From the NCBI GenBank assembly GCA_020796225.1, contig CM036756.1:50882363-50946362 (forward strand): a DNA stretch of 64,000 nucleotides, in the 5' to 3' direction. The position numbers and the translations under genes were made by a program. Source of the stretch: Arion vulgaris. Lineage: Eukaryota; Mollusca; Gastropoda; Stylommatophora; Arionidae. The notes under the pieces were generated by a model. That model was not told the DNA's origin. It worked only from the letters and a program-made list of their open reading frames with translations, and searched no databases. Below, piece after piece: positions 31,948 to 43,164 of this stretch (position 1 is the first letter of the stretch; each line of letters opens with the position of its first letter).

Positions 31948-34044
31948 CTAGGAAAATATGTGTACATACAAGTAAAGTGTATATCCTCTTAAAGTTCTTA
32001 AGATCAGAAATAATCAGTCTTCATTTATTTTCTTAACTCTTCATATCCAGGAAAATGTTGGGGTGGGGTCACGGTCTAGCAAAATTTTTCAATATGGAGT
32101 GATCTTGGAAATAGGCATATAACTTCAGTTCTATGTGAGCTAAATTTAAACTGTTGGTATCAAAAGGTGCAGAATGAAATTCTGAACAATCTGATAATAA
32201 ATAGTTATACATGAAAATTAGTATTTATTTTGTAAATTATTGTTGTATTTCATGTTATTGAAAAAAATCGAATAAAAATGCATGCAAAATACATGAAAAT
32301 CCATACAATTTGAAAAGAATTGATCCATAAATTTACTTATTCACATTTCAGCTTTGTAGTTACTCCTCAGAATTAAAAATTGTATCTCCACTATTGCTCT
32401 CAAATGCATTTTATACACTACCACTCCAAAACATATAAATTCTTTTAAATTGCATTCATGCAACATATTTATTACTTTACAAAAGTAAACCCTATATACA
32501 CTTCCTTATGACACTATTCTAACCTAAGATTGCAATTTTACTTTATGATAATCAGAAAAGCAAGTCTTCGGGTGAGGGTATTGAGGTCAGTATACCCCAA
32601 ACAGATAATATTTGATTGAATCAATTTTCAAACCAGACAATTTCTGTTTTTGTTCTGCACTCAACTATATGCATGGCACTTTCTGAATACATATTACATT
32701 TCAGTGGATAAGAGATAGTGATTTCCATTCTGTGCTGGCAGTATTTACTAACAGCTGCTGAACAAGCAAGGATTTGAAATCCCTCAGCCCAGTTTTTTGT
32801 TCACCGAGAAGTGAAAGTTTGTATAATATAAAAGAATTATACTGAGCGATTTCAAACGAGAAATTAATTTTCTTCCACCATTTTCTGCAACAGCATTCAA
32901 AGTTACAATAATAGGTAATGATGTGGTCCGCTTTGTCACAGATATTCAATATAACTGTCAGTATCAACATTCTCTGTCGCAGCTAGAGGCAATGCAAGAA
33001 TGCAAATCTTTTTTTTTTTTGCTTTTTGGTCTCTCCTAGTCACACACATAACTCTCTTTGATTCATCAAGAAGCCATTTAGATTCCTTGTGTTTCAACTT
33101 TGAGACCTTGCAGAAGCTTTTTTTATATTGTGCATGACAGTTCCAGTAAAATAATTTATTTTTCAATGAGATAGGTGATAACTGGAAGAGTCGTGTAATA
33201 CCAGTCAACAAAGATGGGTGTGACTTTTATCCATATTTTTCAGCAAAGTCTGAAAAACTTAAGTGTCTGCATTCACTATTTATCAGCCTAAATTCTAGGA
33301 TTCCTATTTAGACCAATAACAATTAGTGAGGCCAAAAATCTGTTCATTTTTTCCTGGTTATAGCTACCAATGATGCATACACAGACTGTTTCTTGATAAC
33401 CCCTGCAGCAAGTTTCTCTTTTATTCTAAACACTGCATAATCATTGAATAGAAATAATGAGGTTGTCATTAATGTCAATAACTGCATTTGTTATGATGGT
33501 CTGGAAACAGTTTAAAGCTGATGATGCATCATCTAAAGGAGCAGAAATTCCTGGTGGGTGAGAAGTGTTGAACCTAAATGAATTTTAGTGTTGTTATGTT
33601 ATGTGCAACTTGTTTCATGTCATCTTTAGAGTCTACAGTTCTTCTAGTACCAGTACTACTACTAACTACTAGTACTAAACTGCTAGAATGTGTGCATAAA
33701 GATCTTGTAGACTGAGAAAGTTTACTCGTTTTGCAGGTCTAGAGGTAGAAGAAGTAGACCTACTAACGGTTAAAATCGATGGACACACCCCCTCAGTCTC
33801 AGAGTAACTACCACGACTTTCAAAGATTGGTTCCAATGCTTAACAGATGGACCATCATCATTGCACATTGGTGAGTAACCATGTGTGCTCCAATCTCTTT
33901 CTTAAACAGGAAGATCTCAGCTGCAGTGCGCGAACTCCGTAGCACCAGCGAGGGTCCCCATGTCATTTTGAAGATATTATTGTATGGATTTTATTTTAAA
34001 TCTTTTCTCATGAATTTTGTTGTGAAGTCTGATAGAATTTCTTG
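31948..34044 (-). other. GALNT intron 1, 3' part without features
   Basis: AT-rich intronic DNA with poly-T runs. Frames here show no conserved domain. Nothing else is supported. Confidence 0.45.
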
Positions 34045-34265
34045 TATGTAAGGTGTCTGGTATGTAAGGTGTCTGGTATGTAAGGTGTCTGGTATGCAAG
34101 GTGTCTGGTATGCAAGGTGTCTGGTATGCAAGGTGTCTGGTATGCAAGGTGTCTGGTATGGAAGGTGTCTGGTATGCAAGGTGTCTGGTATGCAAGGTGT
34201 CTGGTATGCAAGGTGTCTGGTATGCAAGGTGTCTGGTATGCAAGGTGTCTGGTATGCAAGGTGTC
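34045..34265 (+). repeat. 16-bp minisatellite, 13.8 copies
   Basis: The unit TATGCAAGGTGTCTGG is repeated head to tail. The first three units read TATGTAAGG, one reads TATGGAAGG and the others TATGCAAGG. The last is cut after 13 bases. Because 16 is not a multiple of 3, long stop-free frames appear on both strands; they are artefacts of the repeat. Confidence 0.95.
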
Positions 34266-35393
34266 CAATGCTTAGCCATTGCTAAATTCTCCATCATTGT
34301 CGGTGAAATCGTAAACATGAAACAATGTGTTTAATTGAACTTTGGAACAAATCCATGGATTGTTCGACACTTAAATGACGTGGAGGATGAAATAACATCT
34401 TGTAACTAAACTTTTCACATGAAAGTTCACTTTTTCACAACAGGAAAAATATATTTGCAAATAAATATATTTTAAAATTATCCAACAGAAATCTGCCATG
34501 CCTTATACTATATGAATGAAATGGGAGTTATCTGCCCATTGAATTCTGTAAATAAAAATGGTATCGGACATATAGTAGCTGAACAGTGAAACAAAACATG
34601 CATGGCCCCAAAATATACGTTGGCAACGTGTTTTGGCATAATGAGAGAACTGTTCCATACGTTGGGAGCGTCGATTGGATACAATGAGTTAATATGACAT
34701 ATGTATAATGTTTATCTAATTTATATGAAAAGCTGCAGAGTATGGCAAAGAGAGGGAATACTGGACAGCTTAACAACCTGACGTTGCAGATAATCAATAT
34801 CCAAACTGATAAATACTAGGGATTCCTTTACGCATTGATAAATAAAGGAATCTGGTACCAAGGTACTTCTTATTTTGTCATCACACTGTTACTAGGTTGA
34901 TGACCAGTGTTGTGGTTTTCGGTTCTTTGTCTTGCGCTGCTCTAGTGGCTTGGGTGATAGATACTTTTTGTCTTTCGACAGGATTCTGCTATGCCATCTA
35001 TCCATCTTTTTCCCCAAGGAGCAGAGAGGAATTAGTAAAGTAAACCAAGTTAATGCAGCAGCTGATTAAGTTATATTATATAAATGAAGTGAGGTCTAGC
35101 ACTGGTCACCTTTATGTCCCAGTGTTTCTCTGGTACCCAATTGATGCTAAGTCAATCTAAGTGACATTTGTGTTACGAGATAATATTACTTCAACAGTGG
35201 ATTGAAGTGGGACCATCCATCAAGGAAGCAAGTACACTAACCAAAATGCTGCAGTCTCTTTCTAAATATACAAACTACAGTTAAGTATTTTCTGTGTTTC
35301 TTCTTTTTTAACATTGCATAAAATACAAGAGTTCAAACCAAAAATACAAAATGTTGACACTAAAATGGGATCAGATAACACACACAAAAAGTA
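34266..35393 (-). other. GALNT intron 1, middle, no feature
   Basis: No feature can be supported between the 16-bp and 34-bp arrays. Confidence 0.45.
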
Positions 35394-35458
35394 ACAATCA
35401 AATGGAGAATGAGTACAGTAAATGAGAATAGTCAAATAGAGAATGAGTACAATAAATG
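35394..35458 (+). repeat. 34-bp minisatellite, left remnant
   Basis: About two units related to GAATAGTCAAATGGAGAATG plus AGTACAATAAATGG lie left of the inserted LINE-E. They show that the array existed before the LINE arrived. Confidence 0.85.
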
Positions 35459-36644
35459 TAGGAGAAGAACAGTTTGGCTTTAGAAAGAACAGAGGAACAA
35501 GAGAGGCAATACTTTGTATAAGACTACTGACAAGTATATAGAAGTGCAAAAAGTATCTACTTGTGTTTCATCGATTATAGCAAAGCTTTTGACAGAGTCC
35601 AACATGAAAAGCTAATCATATGTCTACAAGAAATAGGCCTAGATGGGGATGATATCAGACTAATAAGTAACATATACTGGGAACAGACAGCAATAATAAA
35701 ATATGAAAATAGCTACTCTCCATACATAGACATAAAGAGAGGAGTGAGACAAGGATGCATACTGTCACCAAGCCTATTTAACATCTACACAGAGAAAATC
35801 TTCAAACAACTAGAGGGAATGCCAGGACTCAAGATCAATGGAAAAATAATAAATAACTTAAGATATGCAGATGACACAGTATTGGTAGCAGAAAATGAAC
35901 AAGATCTACAAGAATTAGTGGACCAATTGGACAGAACTAGCAAGGAATATGGATTAGACATTAACATACAGAAAACAAAAACTATGGTAATCAACAAGGA
36001 AATGGAAAAACCTAAAATGAATATAAAAATACATGGAGAATTACTACATCAAGTAAAAAGCTACTCCTATCTCGGTCAGATGATAACAGATGATGGCAGA
36101 TGTATAACTGAAATTAAAAAGAGAATAGGAATGGCCAAGGATAATTTCAATAGTATGAGAAAGTTACTGACATCCAAACAAATCACAAACAGGCTAAAAA
36201 TTAGAATGATCAAATGCTATATATATCCTATATTAATGTATGGCTCAGAAACATGGACAATGAACAAGCAGTTAGAAGACAGAATTGATGCATTTGAGAT
36301 GTGGATATATAGAAGAATAAGCAGAGTTTCATGGACAGAAAAACAGACAAATAAACAAGTTTTAGGAAAACTAGGCATGAAGAAACAATTATTAAGAGAA
36401 ATAAAATTCAGACAAGTAAAATATTTTGGGCACATAAAAAGGCATGAAACCATGATAAAACATTTACTAGAGGGGAAAGTTGAGGGAGAAGAGCAAGAGG
36501 AAGACCGAGAGATAAGTGGGAGGGAAACTTTAAGAAATGGACAGGTTACAGTCTGGCAGTGTGCAACACCAAGGCGAAAGACAGAGGATGCTGGAGATTC
36601 ATTGCAGCCAACCTTCGATGTGGAGACGGCACCTGATGATGATG
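35459..36644 (+). mobile_element. LINE-E copy 2 with 10-bp TSD
   Basis: The 1186-bp, 5'-truncated LINE lies within the 34-bp array, flanked by ACAATAAATG at 35449-35458 and 36645-36654. It begins at an AGEEQFGFRKNRGT-like RT start and ends in a (GAT)n tail. It carries the longest intact RT frame in the window. Confidence 0.9.
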
Positions 36645-36661
36645 ACAATAAATGGGAATAG
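35561..36661 (+). pseudogene. LINE-E reverse transcriptase, open frame
   Basis: A 366-codon frame encodes an RT without stops. MCFIDYSKAFDRVQHEKL holds motif A Asp, RGVRQGCILSPSLFNIY motif B and NNLRYADDTVLVAENEQ the YADD motif. Next are KSYSYLGQMITDDG, YPILMYGSETWTMNKQ and FRQVKYFGHIKRHE, then an acidic end (PDDDDNK). Fingers before motif A are missing, so the Met is internal. The last codons run past the LINE into the minisatellite. All catalytic residues look normal. It is a recent, truncated copy. Confidence 0.85.
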
Positions 36662-37256
36662 TCAAATAGAGAATGAGTACAATAAATGGGAATAGTCAAA
36701 TAGAGAATGAGTACAATAAATGGGAATGGTCAAATGGAGAATGAGTACAATAAATGGGAATGGTCAAATGGAGAATGAGTACAATAAATGGGAATAGTCA
36801 AATGGAGAATGAGTACAATAAATGGGAATAGTCAAATGGAGAATGAGTACAGTAAATGGGAATAGTCAAATAGAGAATGAGTACAGTACACGAGAATAGT
36901 CAAATGGAGAATGAGTACAGTAAATGAGAATAGTCAAATGGAGAATGAGTACAGTAAATGAGAATAGTCAAATGGAGGATGAGTACAGTAAATGAGAATA
37001 GTCAAATGGAGGATGAGTACAGTAAACGAGTATAGTCAAATGGAGAATGAGTACAGTAAATGAGAATAGTCAAATGGAGAATGAGTACAGTAAATGAGAA
37101 TAGTCAAATGGAGGATGAGTACAGTAAATGAGAATAGTCAAATGGAGGATGAGTACAGTAAACGAGTATAGTCAAATGGAGAATGAGTACAGTAAATGAG
37201 AATAGTCAAATGGAGAATGAGTACAGTAAATGAGAATAGTCAAATGGAGGATGAGT
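36645..37256 (+). repeat. 34-bp minisatellite with 4-unit higher-order repeat
   Basis: About 18 copies of a 34-bp unit (GTCAAATGGAGAATGAGTAC, then AGTAAATGAGAATA). From about 36905 the units follow a four-unit cycle: two with GAATGAG, two with GGATGAG, the fourth ending AAACGAGTATA. This makes a 136-bp higher-order period repeated about 2.7 times. The earlier part of the array has more AATAAATGGG variants. Confidence 0.9.
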
Positions 37257-37520
37257 ACTTCTTCTTCGAACGCTCCATATCGGCCACTTGTTAAAACCAC
37301 TTTGTGTGATTTATATGTGATCTTAGTCTAAGAGCAATTGTTAGTTGTGCAAATTATGTGTCTACAAGTAAGTCAGCACATCTGATTTCAGCTATGCTTT
37401 TTTAAACTAGGTAGCTTCCCTTGGTCCCTACCTTAGTCGCCTCTACGACATGTCCTGTAGGTTGCAGTGTCACTAATCTTTGCTTCCTTCGAGCCTCAGC
37501 AACACACGGACAAAGTAGTG
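37257..37520 (-). mobile_element. SINE-2 copy, decayed
   Basis: On the minus strand, a head with CGACTAAGGTAGGGACC is followed by AAATCAGATGTGCTGAC and CTTGTAGACACATAAT. It ends in GAAGAAGAAG. It aligns with 25985-26150 and shares the head with SINE-1. TSDs are no longer readable. Confidence 0.6.
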
Positions 37521-37532
37521 TCCTAAAAGTGT

Positions 37533-37735
37533 GTGGACTGGGTCTACGGCAATTATAGATCATTAAACCTGCTACAATTGAACACCAATCCCAAAAAAAG
37601 ACAATCTATTATGCTAAATATAAGCAATTCTGCACCAGTAAAAATAGAAAACGAGGAGCTAGCAGCAGCAAATACATTCACATTCCTGGGAAGCATAGCA
37701 ACTCATGATGGAGAAGCTGGTAAAGACTAATGACA
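37533..37735 (+). mobile_element. LINE fragment, RT thumb region
   Basis: One frame gives LNTNPKKRQSIMLNISNSA and ENEELAAANTFTFLGSIAT, the L.N..KT..M... and FTYLGS segments that follow YADD in APE-type LINEs. Only this short piece is readable. Confidence 0.6.
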
Positions 37736-37849
37736 AATGGATGAACAAAGTCAGAATTGCTTATTACCAGTCTAGACAACATTTGGTGATAGAAAAGATC
37801 CATGACTGTTTTGCCAATCTAAACAATATTTGTAGATCTTCAGTACACA

Positions 37850-38720
37850 CATATCATTCAATATCTACAAAGTAAATGTAACCAAAATTCAGCCAACCAG
37901 ACTAGGCTAGACATTTAATTGTGCAGATGACAACAGAATATAAAGGACTGGACCAGATAGTCATGATCCACAACAATCAAGGGATATTACACTATTTCGC
38001 ATTGGTGTAGATAGTCTGGCTCATAGCTAAATTCTGAGAAAGTGCATGTTGTAGTGCTTTCTGAATAATCCCTTCATCAATGCTGACCTACCCTGATTCC
38101 CATCTGATTGGCAGGCATCATGACAGACTGCATTATCTTGGGATAACCATTGATCGTAGTCTATCTTTCAAACAATACAATGTTGTAAGCGAGGTCTCAC
38201 AGCTCTCAGGGTTATAATCGCACACTTTAAACAGCAACTGCTCATCCTCCTGTTTATAAATTGGTTATGTCTGAGGTGTATAACAACTGACATCCTCATG
38301 ATATTGTAATCAATGGAGAGCCTGGAATGTTTTCAGAATGAAGGCATGTGTATGGTTCTCAACTGAACTAGAAACACTGCCATTGTGAAGATGAATGTAC
38401 TTCTTTCCCTATGTTACCATCAAGCTATCTCCCATAATTAATAATAGGACGTAGCCATCAACCACAGAAAACGAGTCATTGATTTTCCAGGTACCCCTTA
38501 TACGTTCAGTAGTTTGCCATTGCTTTCTGAACTGTGAGGTCTATTTTACCTTTTGTGAAAATCGGACGAAACAATTTGCTTCCAAACTTGCCCACCGTGG
38601 GGTTTGGACCAGGTACACTTGGGTTTGTGATTAAGCTCACTACGCTTGAGCTACAGAAGCTAGCATAAATACAGATCACTGAACAAGAATACTAATGACA
38701 GTAAAGGCACAAGAAACAAA
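37850..38720 (+). mobile_element. LINE-B copy, decayed
   Basis: The nucleotide sequence follows the LINE-B copy at 48.4-49.1 kb (ATTCAGCCAACC, ATTGATCGTAGTCTATCTTTC, CAATGTTGTAAGCGAGGTCT, ACAAGAATACTAATGAC). It has many indels and stops. A tRNA-derived SINE-like segment interrupts it at about 38436-38660. Confidence 0.65.
38436..38660 (-). mobile_element. tRNA-derived SINE-like element
   Basis: The reverse complement starts near TAGCTCAAGCGTAGTGAGCT, which resembles an A box, and continues to GGTCCAAACCCCACGG, which resembles a B box at proper spacing. The order is that of a tRNA gene followed by a non-tRNA body. The extra sequence interrupts LINE-B. A possible AAGCTA duplication flanks it. 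It is a different family from SINE-1. Confidence 0.55.
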
Positions 38721-38819
38721 TGTGTTATGTGTCATGGATGGTCTAAGCTGAAAGAACAATCAACCAGGTGACCACAATTGTGACCCTACAAGAATAATAA
38801 TAACAATAAAATCCATAAC

Positions 38820-39480
38820 CCGTTAGTGTCATAGGGGTGTCCAGTGGAAACATCTGATATTAAACTTGGAAATAGCCTGCAATAGTTCGGTCTTCAACTT
38901 CTTGTACATGTGAAAAGAACAACTGTCGTTTTGAACCTTCTGAAGTATTGATCGAAAGTCTGACATAGCAATGGCCCCAGTAACTGGAGTCTCACAGAAC
39001 CATTGGAGGACAGAAGTAACGGCCTCAACCTATATCTGCATACTGGAAGTGGAACTGAATGATGGAGAACAACAGAAAATGAAACATCTAAACCATCATC
39101 ATCTCATACAACCTGTATGAGAGAAGTTCTCAGAATATTTTGGTCAACTAAAATCAGTAACCAATAACTGCTAAACAGGCGTAATCAGGAGGAAATGCAC
39201 ACAGCGACAAAAGACAGACACCGGAACTGAACAAGCACTAAGAAGTCATCCAGACACCATCACAAAAGCTGTCATGCAGTTGACTCGGGATGGTGAAAGA
39301 GAAGCAGAATAAAGGCAACCTGGTGGAGAACAGTGGAGACAAAGATGCCCAGTATGGGTCAGAATTGGGGCACCCTGGTAAGAATGGTCACATCTTAGAA
39401 AGGTGGAGAGATTTTGTTACTGCCTCGAAAGATGCAACAAGGATACTAACTGCTTTGTCAGTAGATTAACAAGAAAAATA
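38820..39480 (+). mobile_element. LINE fragment, highly decayed tail
   Basis: Scattered frames keep traces of a post-RT tail: SYNLYERSSQNILVN, ERWRDFVTASKDATRIL. No frame is long. Family unassigned; the call rests on weak similarity. Confidence 0.4.
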
Positions 39481-39600
39481 AGAATACAAAAAGTAAATAA
39501 AATGTGCTTTAACAGCAATTAATTGACTGTTTTACTGTTATATGTGCAGTATTTGTTCCCTAATACTTTGTTTGAATTACCACAATTTGTATATACTCAC

Positions 39601-39926
39601 TTATTGTCTCTGACATCTTTTATAGATCTTTCTAGTGATATTTTATCACTAGCAATTCTGTTAAATGCCTCCTTCTCAATTAGCCCATTTGCCAGCTTTG
39701 CCTCCTCCCCTTCCAAGTACAGTGCTGCTCCCTGTTCACCAGGTCCTACTCTATTTGGCTCAGACTTTTTGTACTTATAAAATCGTATGTGTTTTTGTGA
39801 GTAGTGTGCTATATCCCAGGAAAACACATCAAAATAATTAACACAGCCGATTAACAATACTGCTACAACTAAAAATAATAGTATAGATGAACGTCTCCTT
39901 CGAAAACTGCGTGGCACAAAACTCAT
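39601..39926 (-). CDS. GALNT: GALNT exon 1, TM anchor and stem
   Basis: The exon runs from ATG 39926 to a gtgagt donor after 39601. It encodes a short basic cytosolic tail (SFRRRRS), a hydrophobic signal anchor ILLFLVVAVLLIGCVNYF, then a stem (VGPGEQGAALYLEGEEAKL). It ends with FNRIASDKISLERSIKDVRD, the conserved NxxxSDxISLxRSLxDxR element before the catalytic domain. This is the type II Golgi layout of GalNAc-transferases. ATG 39926 is chosen because it directly precedes the basic tail and anchor and lies after AT-rich untranslated sequence. The exon ends with AA and is completed by G of exon 2 (K). Subfamily is uncertain. Confidence 0.95.
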
Positions 39927-39974
39927 TTTGTAGTTTTAAAATCAATTTTTAGAATGCACAAACTCTTCACAGAA

Positions 39975-40030
39975 TGAAAGTCCAAAACTGATATTCAATA
40001 AATGACAGTCCAAAACTGATATTCAATATA
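39975..40030 (+). repeat. 28-bp tandem duplication upstream of GALNT
   Basis: AGTCCAAAACTGATATTCAA occurs twice in a row, about 28 bp apart, just upstream of the GALNT start on the minus strand. It may lie in the 5' UTR or promoter. No regulatory motif is identified. Confidence 0.7.
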
Positions 40031-40562
40031 TGACAGGCTGTGCTAATCTGAAATAGAAAATAGATTGTATATTATTATACATATATCAGCTCACTTCCTA
40101 TCTTCCAATCTGGCAACCATGTTAACATATTAAAATGTTATTGCACATTGAAGAGTAGAGATGGCACTGAAACAAATCTGTTTTTTGTATCCTTTTCTAT
40201 ATACATATTTAGTACCAAAAGATTCTGGCGTGGTATATTTAAAACAAATATTTTAAAACCCCAATTAATGCACAAAATAAAAAATTTAAAAAAATCAGTT
40301 AAATTCCAAAGGTTATTATACGAAGCTTCAAAGGAGCATGATCGCATGATCAAAGTAGATGAGAACAGCCAATCACAAGGTTATGGTAGCCACACACCTT
40401 GAGTATCGAATACTTGTCCTCCTGCTCCCTCAAATGATTATGTAATGTTAGATTACAGACTTGGCCCTCACAATATCACAATGACAATGTGAGCGATTGG
40501 AACATGTTCAGAATGAAGGGATGCATATTAGTTCTCGGCTGCACTAGAGATACCTCCATTAT

Positions 40563-41619
40563 CTCTCTCTCTCTCTCTTGATCGTTCTTTTTCTGCCATT
40601 TTGATCATTCTTATTGTGATACATAAACAGCCTTTACCAAGAATATATTTTTACGTCACATTGTTCAGCACCATTTGGAGCTCTAGTGCTTATCCTTCAG
40701 TGACGTGTCCGGTTTCAGCCGGCGTTTACTGGGTTCGCTCTCCGTTAGCCTTTGACTGTCCCCAGGCGACCTGCAAGGCAGCAGGTTGCTATTTTCTTTC
40801 AGGGTAGCGACCCTTAGATGACCTACCCTCCCAGGTTACCGGTCTTTATTTGGACTACTTGATTTGCCTGCCGTCCAGATGTGTGTACAGTTTACTACGC
40901 TAGCCTTTGATTGTCCCCAATCAAGCTACAAGGTAGTAGTAGTTCCCTGTGAGCGGAAACGCATACTGTATTCAAGCCCCTGCTGGACTTTCCAGTCTTT
41001 CTGCACATTTGGGTGGTCCGCTCACCGCACGCCTACCACGACCCCTTGTTGCTCCACCATCAGCGTCGTGCACGTCCGCCCCACCGGTGGGACCACGCAT
41101 GCATCGTCCACATGCGTGTTCGCTCTGCCTTGGTGCCCGCCCCACCGTGTCTATTGGTTCTCACCGTGCACACATTCACCATGCCTTTATCTTGTCCGGC
41201 CACAGAGTTGAACACGGGCCCCCACCTCAGGGCTCTGAATTTCGCCCTGTGTGGGCCCACGTGCAACTCATCTCGGACCCAAGTTTTGCTCCACGCTGGC
41301 TTACGTCTCTTCTCTGGATGCACCTCTCATACACTCATGTTTATCCGTTCAGCTTTTCGCTTCGGCCGAGAGAGACGTACATTTATAGTCACTCTGGGAT
41401 TCCGCTCGTCTGCGTTGCAAGCGGATCTCATCCAACGTGACTACGTCTGCATCCCTACTTATACCAGAGTAGCTCTCCGTCGATCCCTACCCGCTTATCC
41501 AGGCAATATCGATTGTCTGTTACCAGGGTCACCCCGTAGAGGTGGGGTAGGATCTTGATTAGTAACCCAGCTCACTAATTCTGGCGCAGGGTTGTCCCTA
41601 TGCGCCTTTGACCTTACCC
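40563..41619 (+). mobile_element. unclassified element X, copy 2, 7-bp TSD
   Basis: A 1057-bp block interrupts LINE-B, with CCATTAT at 40556-40562 and 41620-41626. Because the host LINE-B reads through in its other copies, these edges are exact. It begins with a (CT)n run and ends TTTGACCTTACCC. A TATA-like ATACATAAACAGCC lies 58 bp in. No long inverted ends, no poly(A), and no protein domain are visible. The open frames of 110-180 codons crossing it are not conserved with copy 1. Confidence 0.75.
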
Positions 41620-42014
41620 CCATTATGAAGATATATGCTTGGCATTCTGTCACTACATTTCTGTCTTGTTATCACTCAAACCAAGCATATATGCAGGCTA
41701 CTGTAGATCAGAGACACCCACTGCACAAAAATACTAATGACGTTAAGGTCTTGAGAATTAAGGGTGGCATGTCTTGGATTACACAAGCTGAAAGAAATAT
41801 TGGCCGGGTGATCATAGTTGCTGCTCTACTAAAAAAAAGAAGAATCGATCCCAATAGATGGTAAAATGGTCAACTTCCATAATGTTATCATAACTCTTGG
41901 GAGAGAATGTAGAAATCGAGACAATATAAAAGTTAAACTTAGCAGCTGATGGTAGATAACACCAACGATGATGCTGTCGCTGTATGTACTGATGGGTCTG
42001 TGCACCATGATGAG

Positions 42015-42540
42015 GTCTTCTTCTTCTGCTTTCTCACTAGATTGGGATTTCGGATTCTCTAATAAAGGGAGCCGTCTGCCTCAGATTATCAGCTACGCCA
42101 TACAGTTTGTCTTGGATGCTAGTGTAAGTGGGCCACCTTTTTCTTCTCAAGTCTGCATACTGGGGGCAGTTCTGTAGGATATAATTCCTATGATTTCTGC
42201 TTCCCCATTTGTGCCGACCTCTTCCAGCAGTAAGTTTGGGCCACCCTCGTGATGGTAGGTCTGACATTCTTGCTGCGTGACTAAATCTCCGAGGCAGATT
42301 GGCGACTGTAAAATCCGTTATCCCATTCCTCATTGTGAGAGGCCGATGCACCATGTTATGCGCCTTACGGCCTGGTGCATCCGTTTTCTGCAAGCATTTG
42401 TTATGGGTTAGCATTTCCTAGCGGACACGTGCATCTGATTTCAGCCTAACCTCCTTAGTCCCCTCTTACGACATGCGTGGCAGGTAACAATGGTTCTATT
42501 CTTTACACCCCAAATTTGGGCCCCGGTAACCACTCGGGCG
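42015..42540 (-). mobile_element. composite SINE/LINE-C element, 7-bp TSD
   Basis: A 526-bp insert in LINE-B is flanked by TGATGAG (42008-42014 and 42541-42547). Read on the minus strand it has a SINE-1 head (CGCCCGAGTGGTTACCGG to about 42442), then about 250 bp of other sequence, then the 3' end of LINE-C. The LINE-C part covers YILQNCPQYADLRRKRW through RQTAPFIRES. It finishes in the same GCAGAAGAAGAAGA tail as LINE-C at 8325. One TSD encloses all three parts, so they moved as a unit. Confidence 0.75.
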
Positions 42541-43164
42541 TGATGAGAAGTCAGGATGGGGTTTCCTATCTAGCATACATGGTAGGGATGTTGCAGAACA
42601 GAAAAACTACTTCTAATATGAGAATGGAGGCTGAGGCCATTACTGCTGTTTTCCAGGGGCTCTCTAGGACTCTGTTTACTGGGGCTGTTGTGTCTGACTC
42701 TCAATCGATGCTTAAGAAGGTCCAAAATTGTCATGTTATGTGTGGATGTCATCTATCAAAGTTTCAAACCTCCAGAGACTTACTTGCGTCTACTGTCCTA
42801 GACATGTAGGTGTTTGCATCAGTGGGAGAGCCAACAGGATAGCTAGTATAAACAGTATCATATCTTTTGAGAGTTGAAGATGTATGGGGGAGGACATCAC
42901 ACAGTTTCCGTGCAACTGCCTTTTGAATGTTGACACTGAAATTGATACTGAATCTATCCAACAATATAAGGAATTGGGAATTACAAGTTGTACAAGCAGA
43001 AATGGATGCTTGAGGGGCAGAATGAGGAGTGTGTTTAACCATTGAGGCTTAGGACTTATAAGTATGCATACCCTTGATGACTCGGGAAGACTGAGAACTA
43101 TGGGTCTGCCCATAGTGATATGATGTCAGTTCAGTAACTAATAACCAATAAACTCAAATCAGAC

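Larger units (their letters stand above)
40441..43160 (+). mobile_element. LINE-B copy with two insertions
   Basis: LINE-B thumb sequence (ending in CTGCACTAGAGATACC, as at 48965) is broken at 40562, resumes at 41620, is broken again at 42014, and resumes at 42541 to a 3' end with CCAATAAACTC at about 43160. The parts join in the order seen in the 48.9-50.0 kb copy. Insert 1 is element X and insert 2 the SINE/LINE-C composite. Frames are decayed. Confidence 0.8.

Noticed and set aside
34045..34265. CRISPR-like array
   Set aside because: Units are contiguous without spacers, and the DNA is eukaryotic.
33977..34334. Long open frames on both strands rich in repeated HTRHLAYQTPCIPD-type or GMQGVWYARCLVCKV-type residues
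   Set aside because: They are the 16-bp minisatellite read in all frames; the repeat contains no stop codon. No gene.
41013..41558. 181-codon plus frame in element X copy 2
   Set aside because: No homologous frame in copy 1; random open frame in GC-richer sequence.
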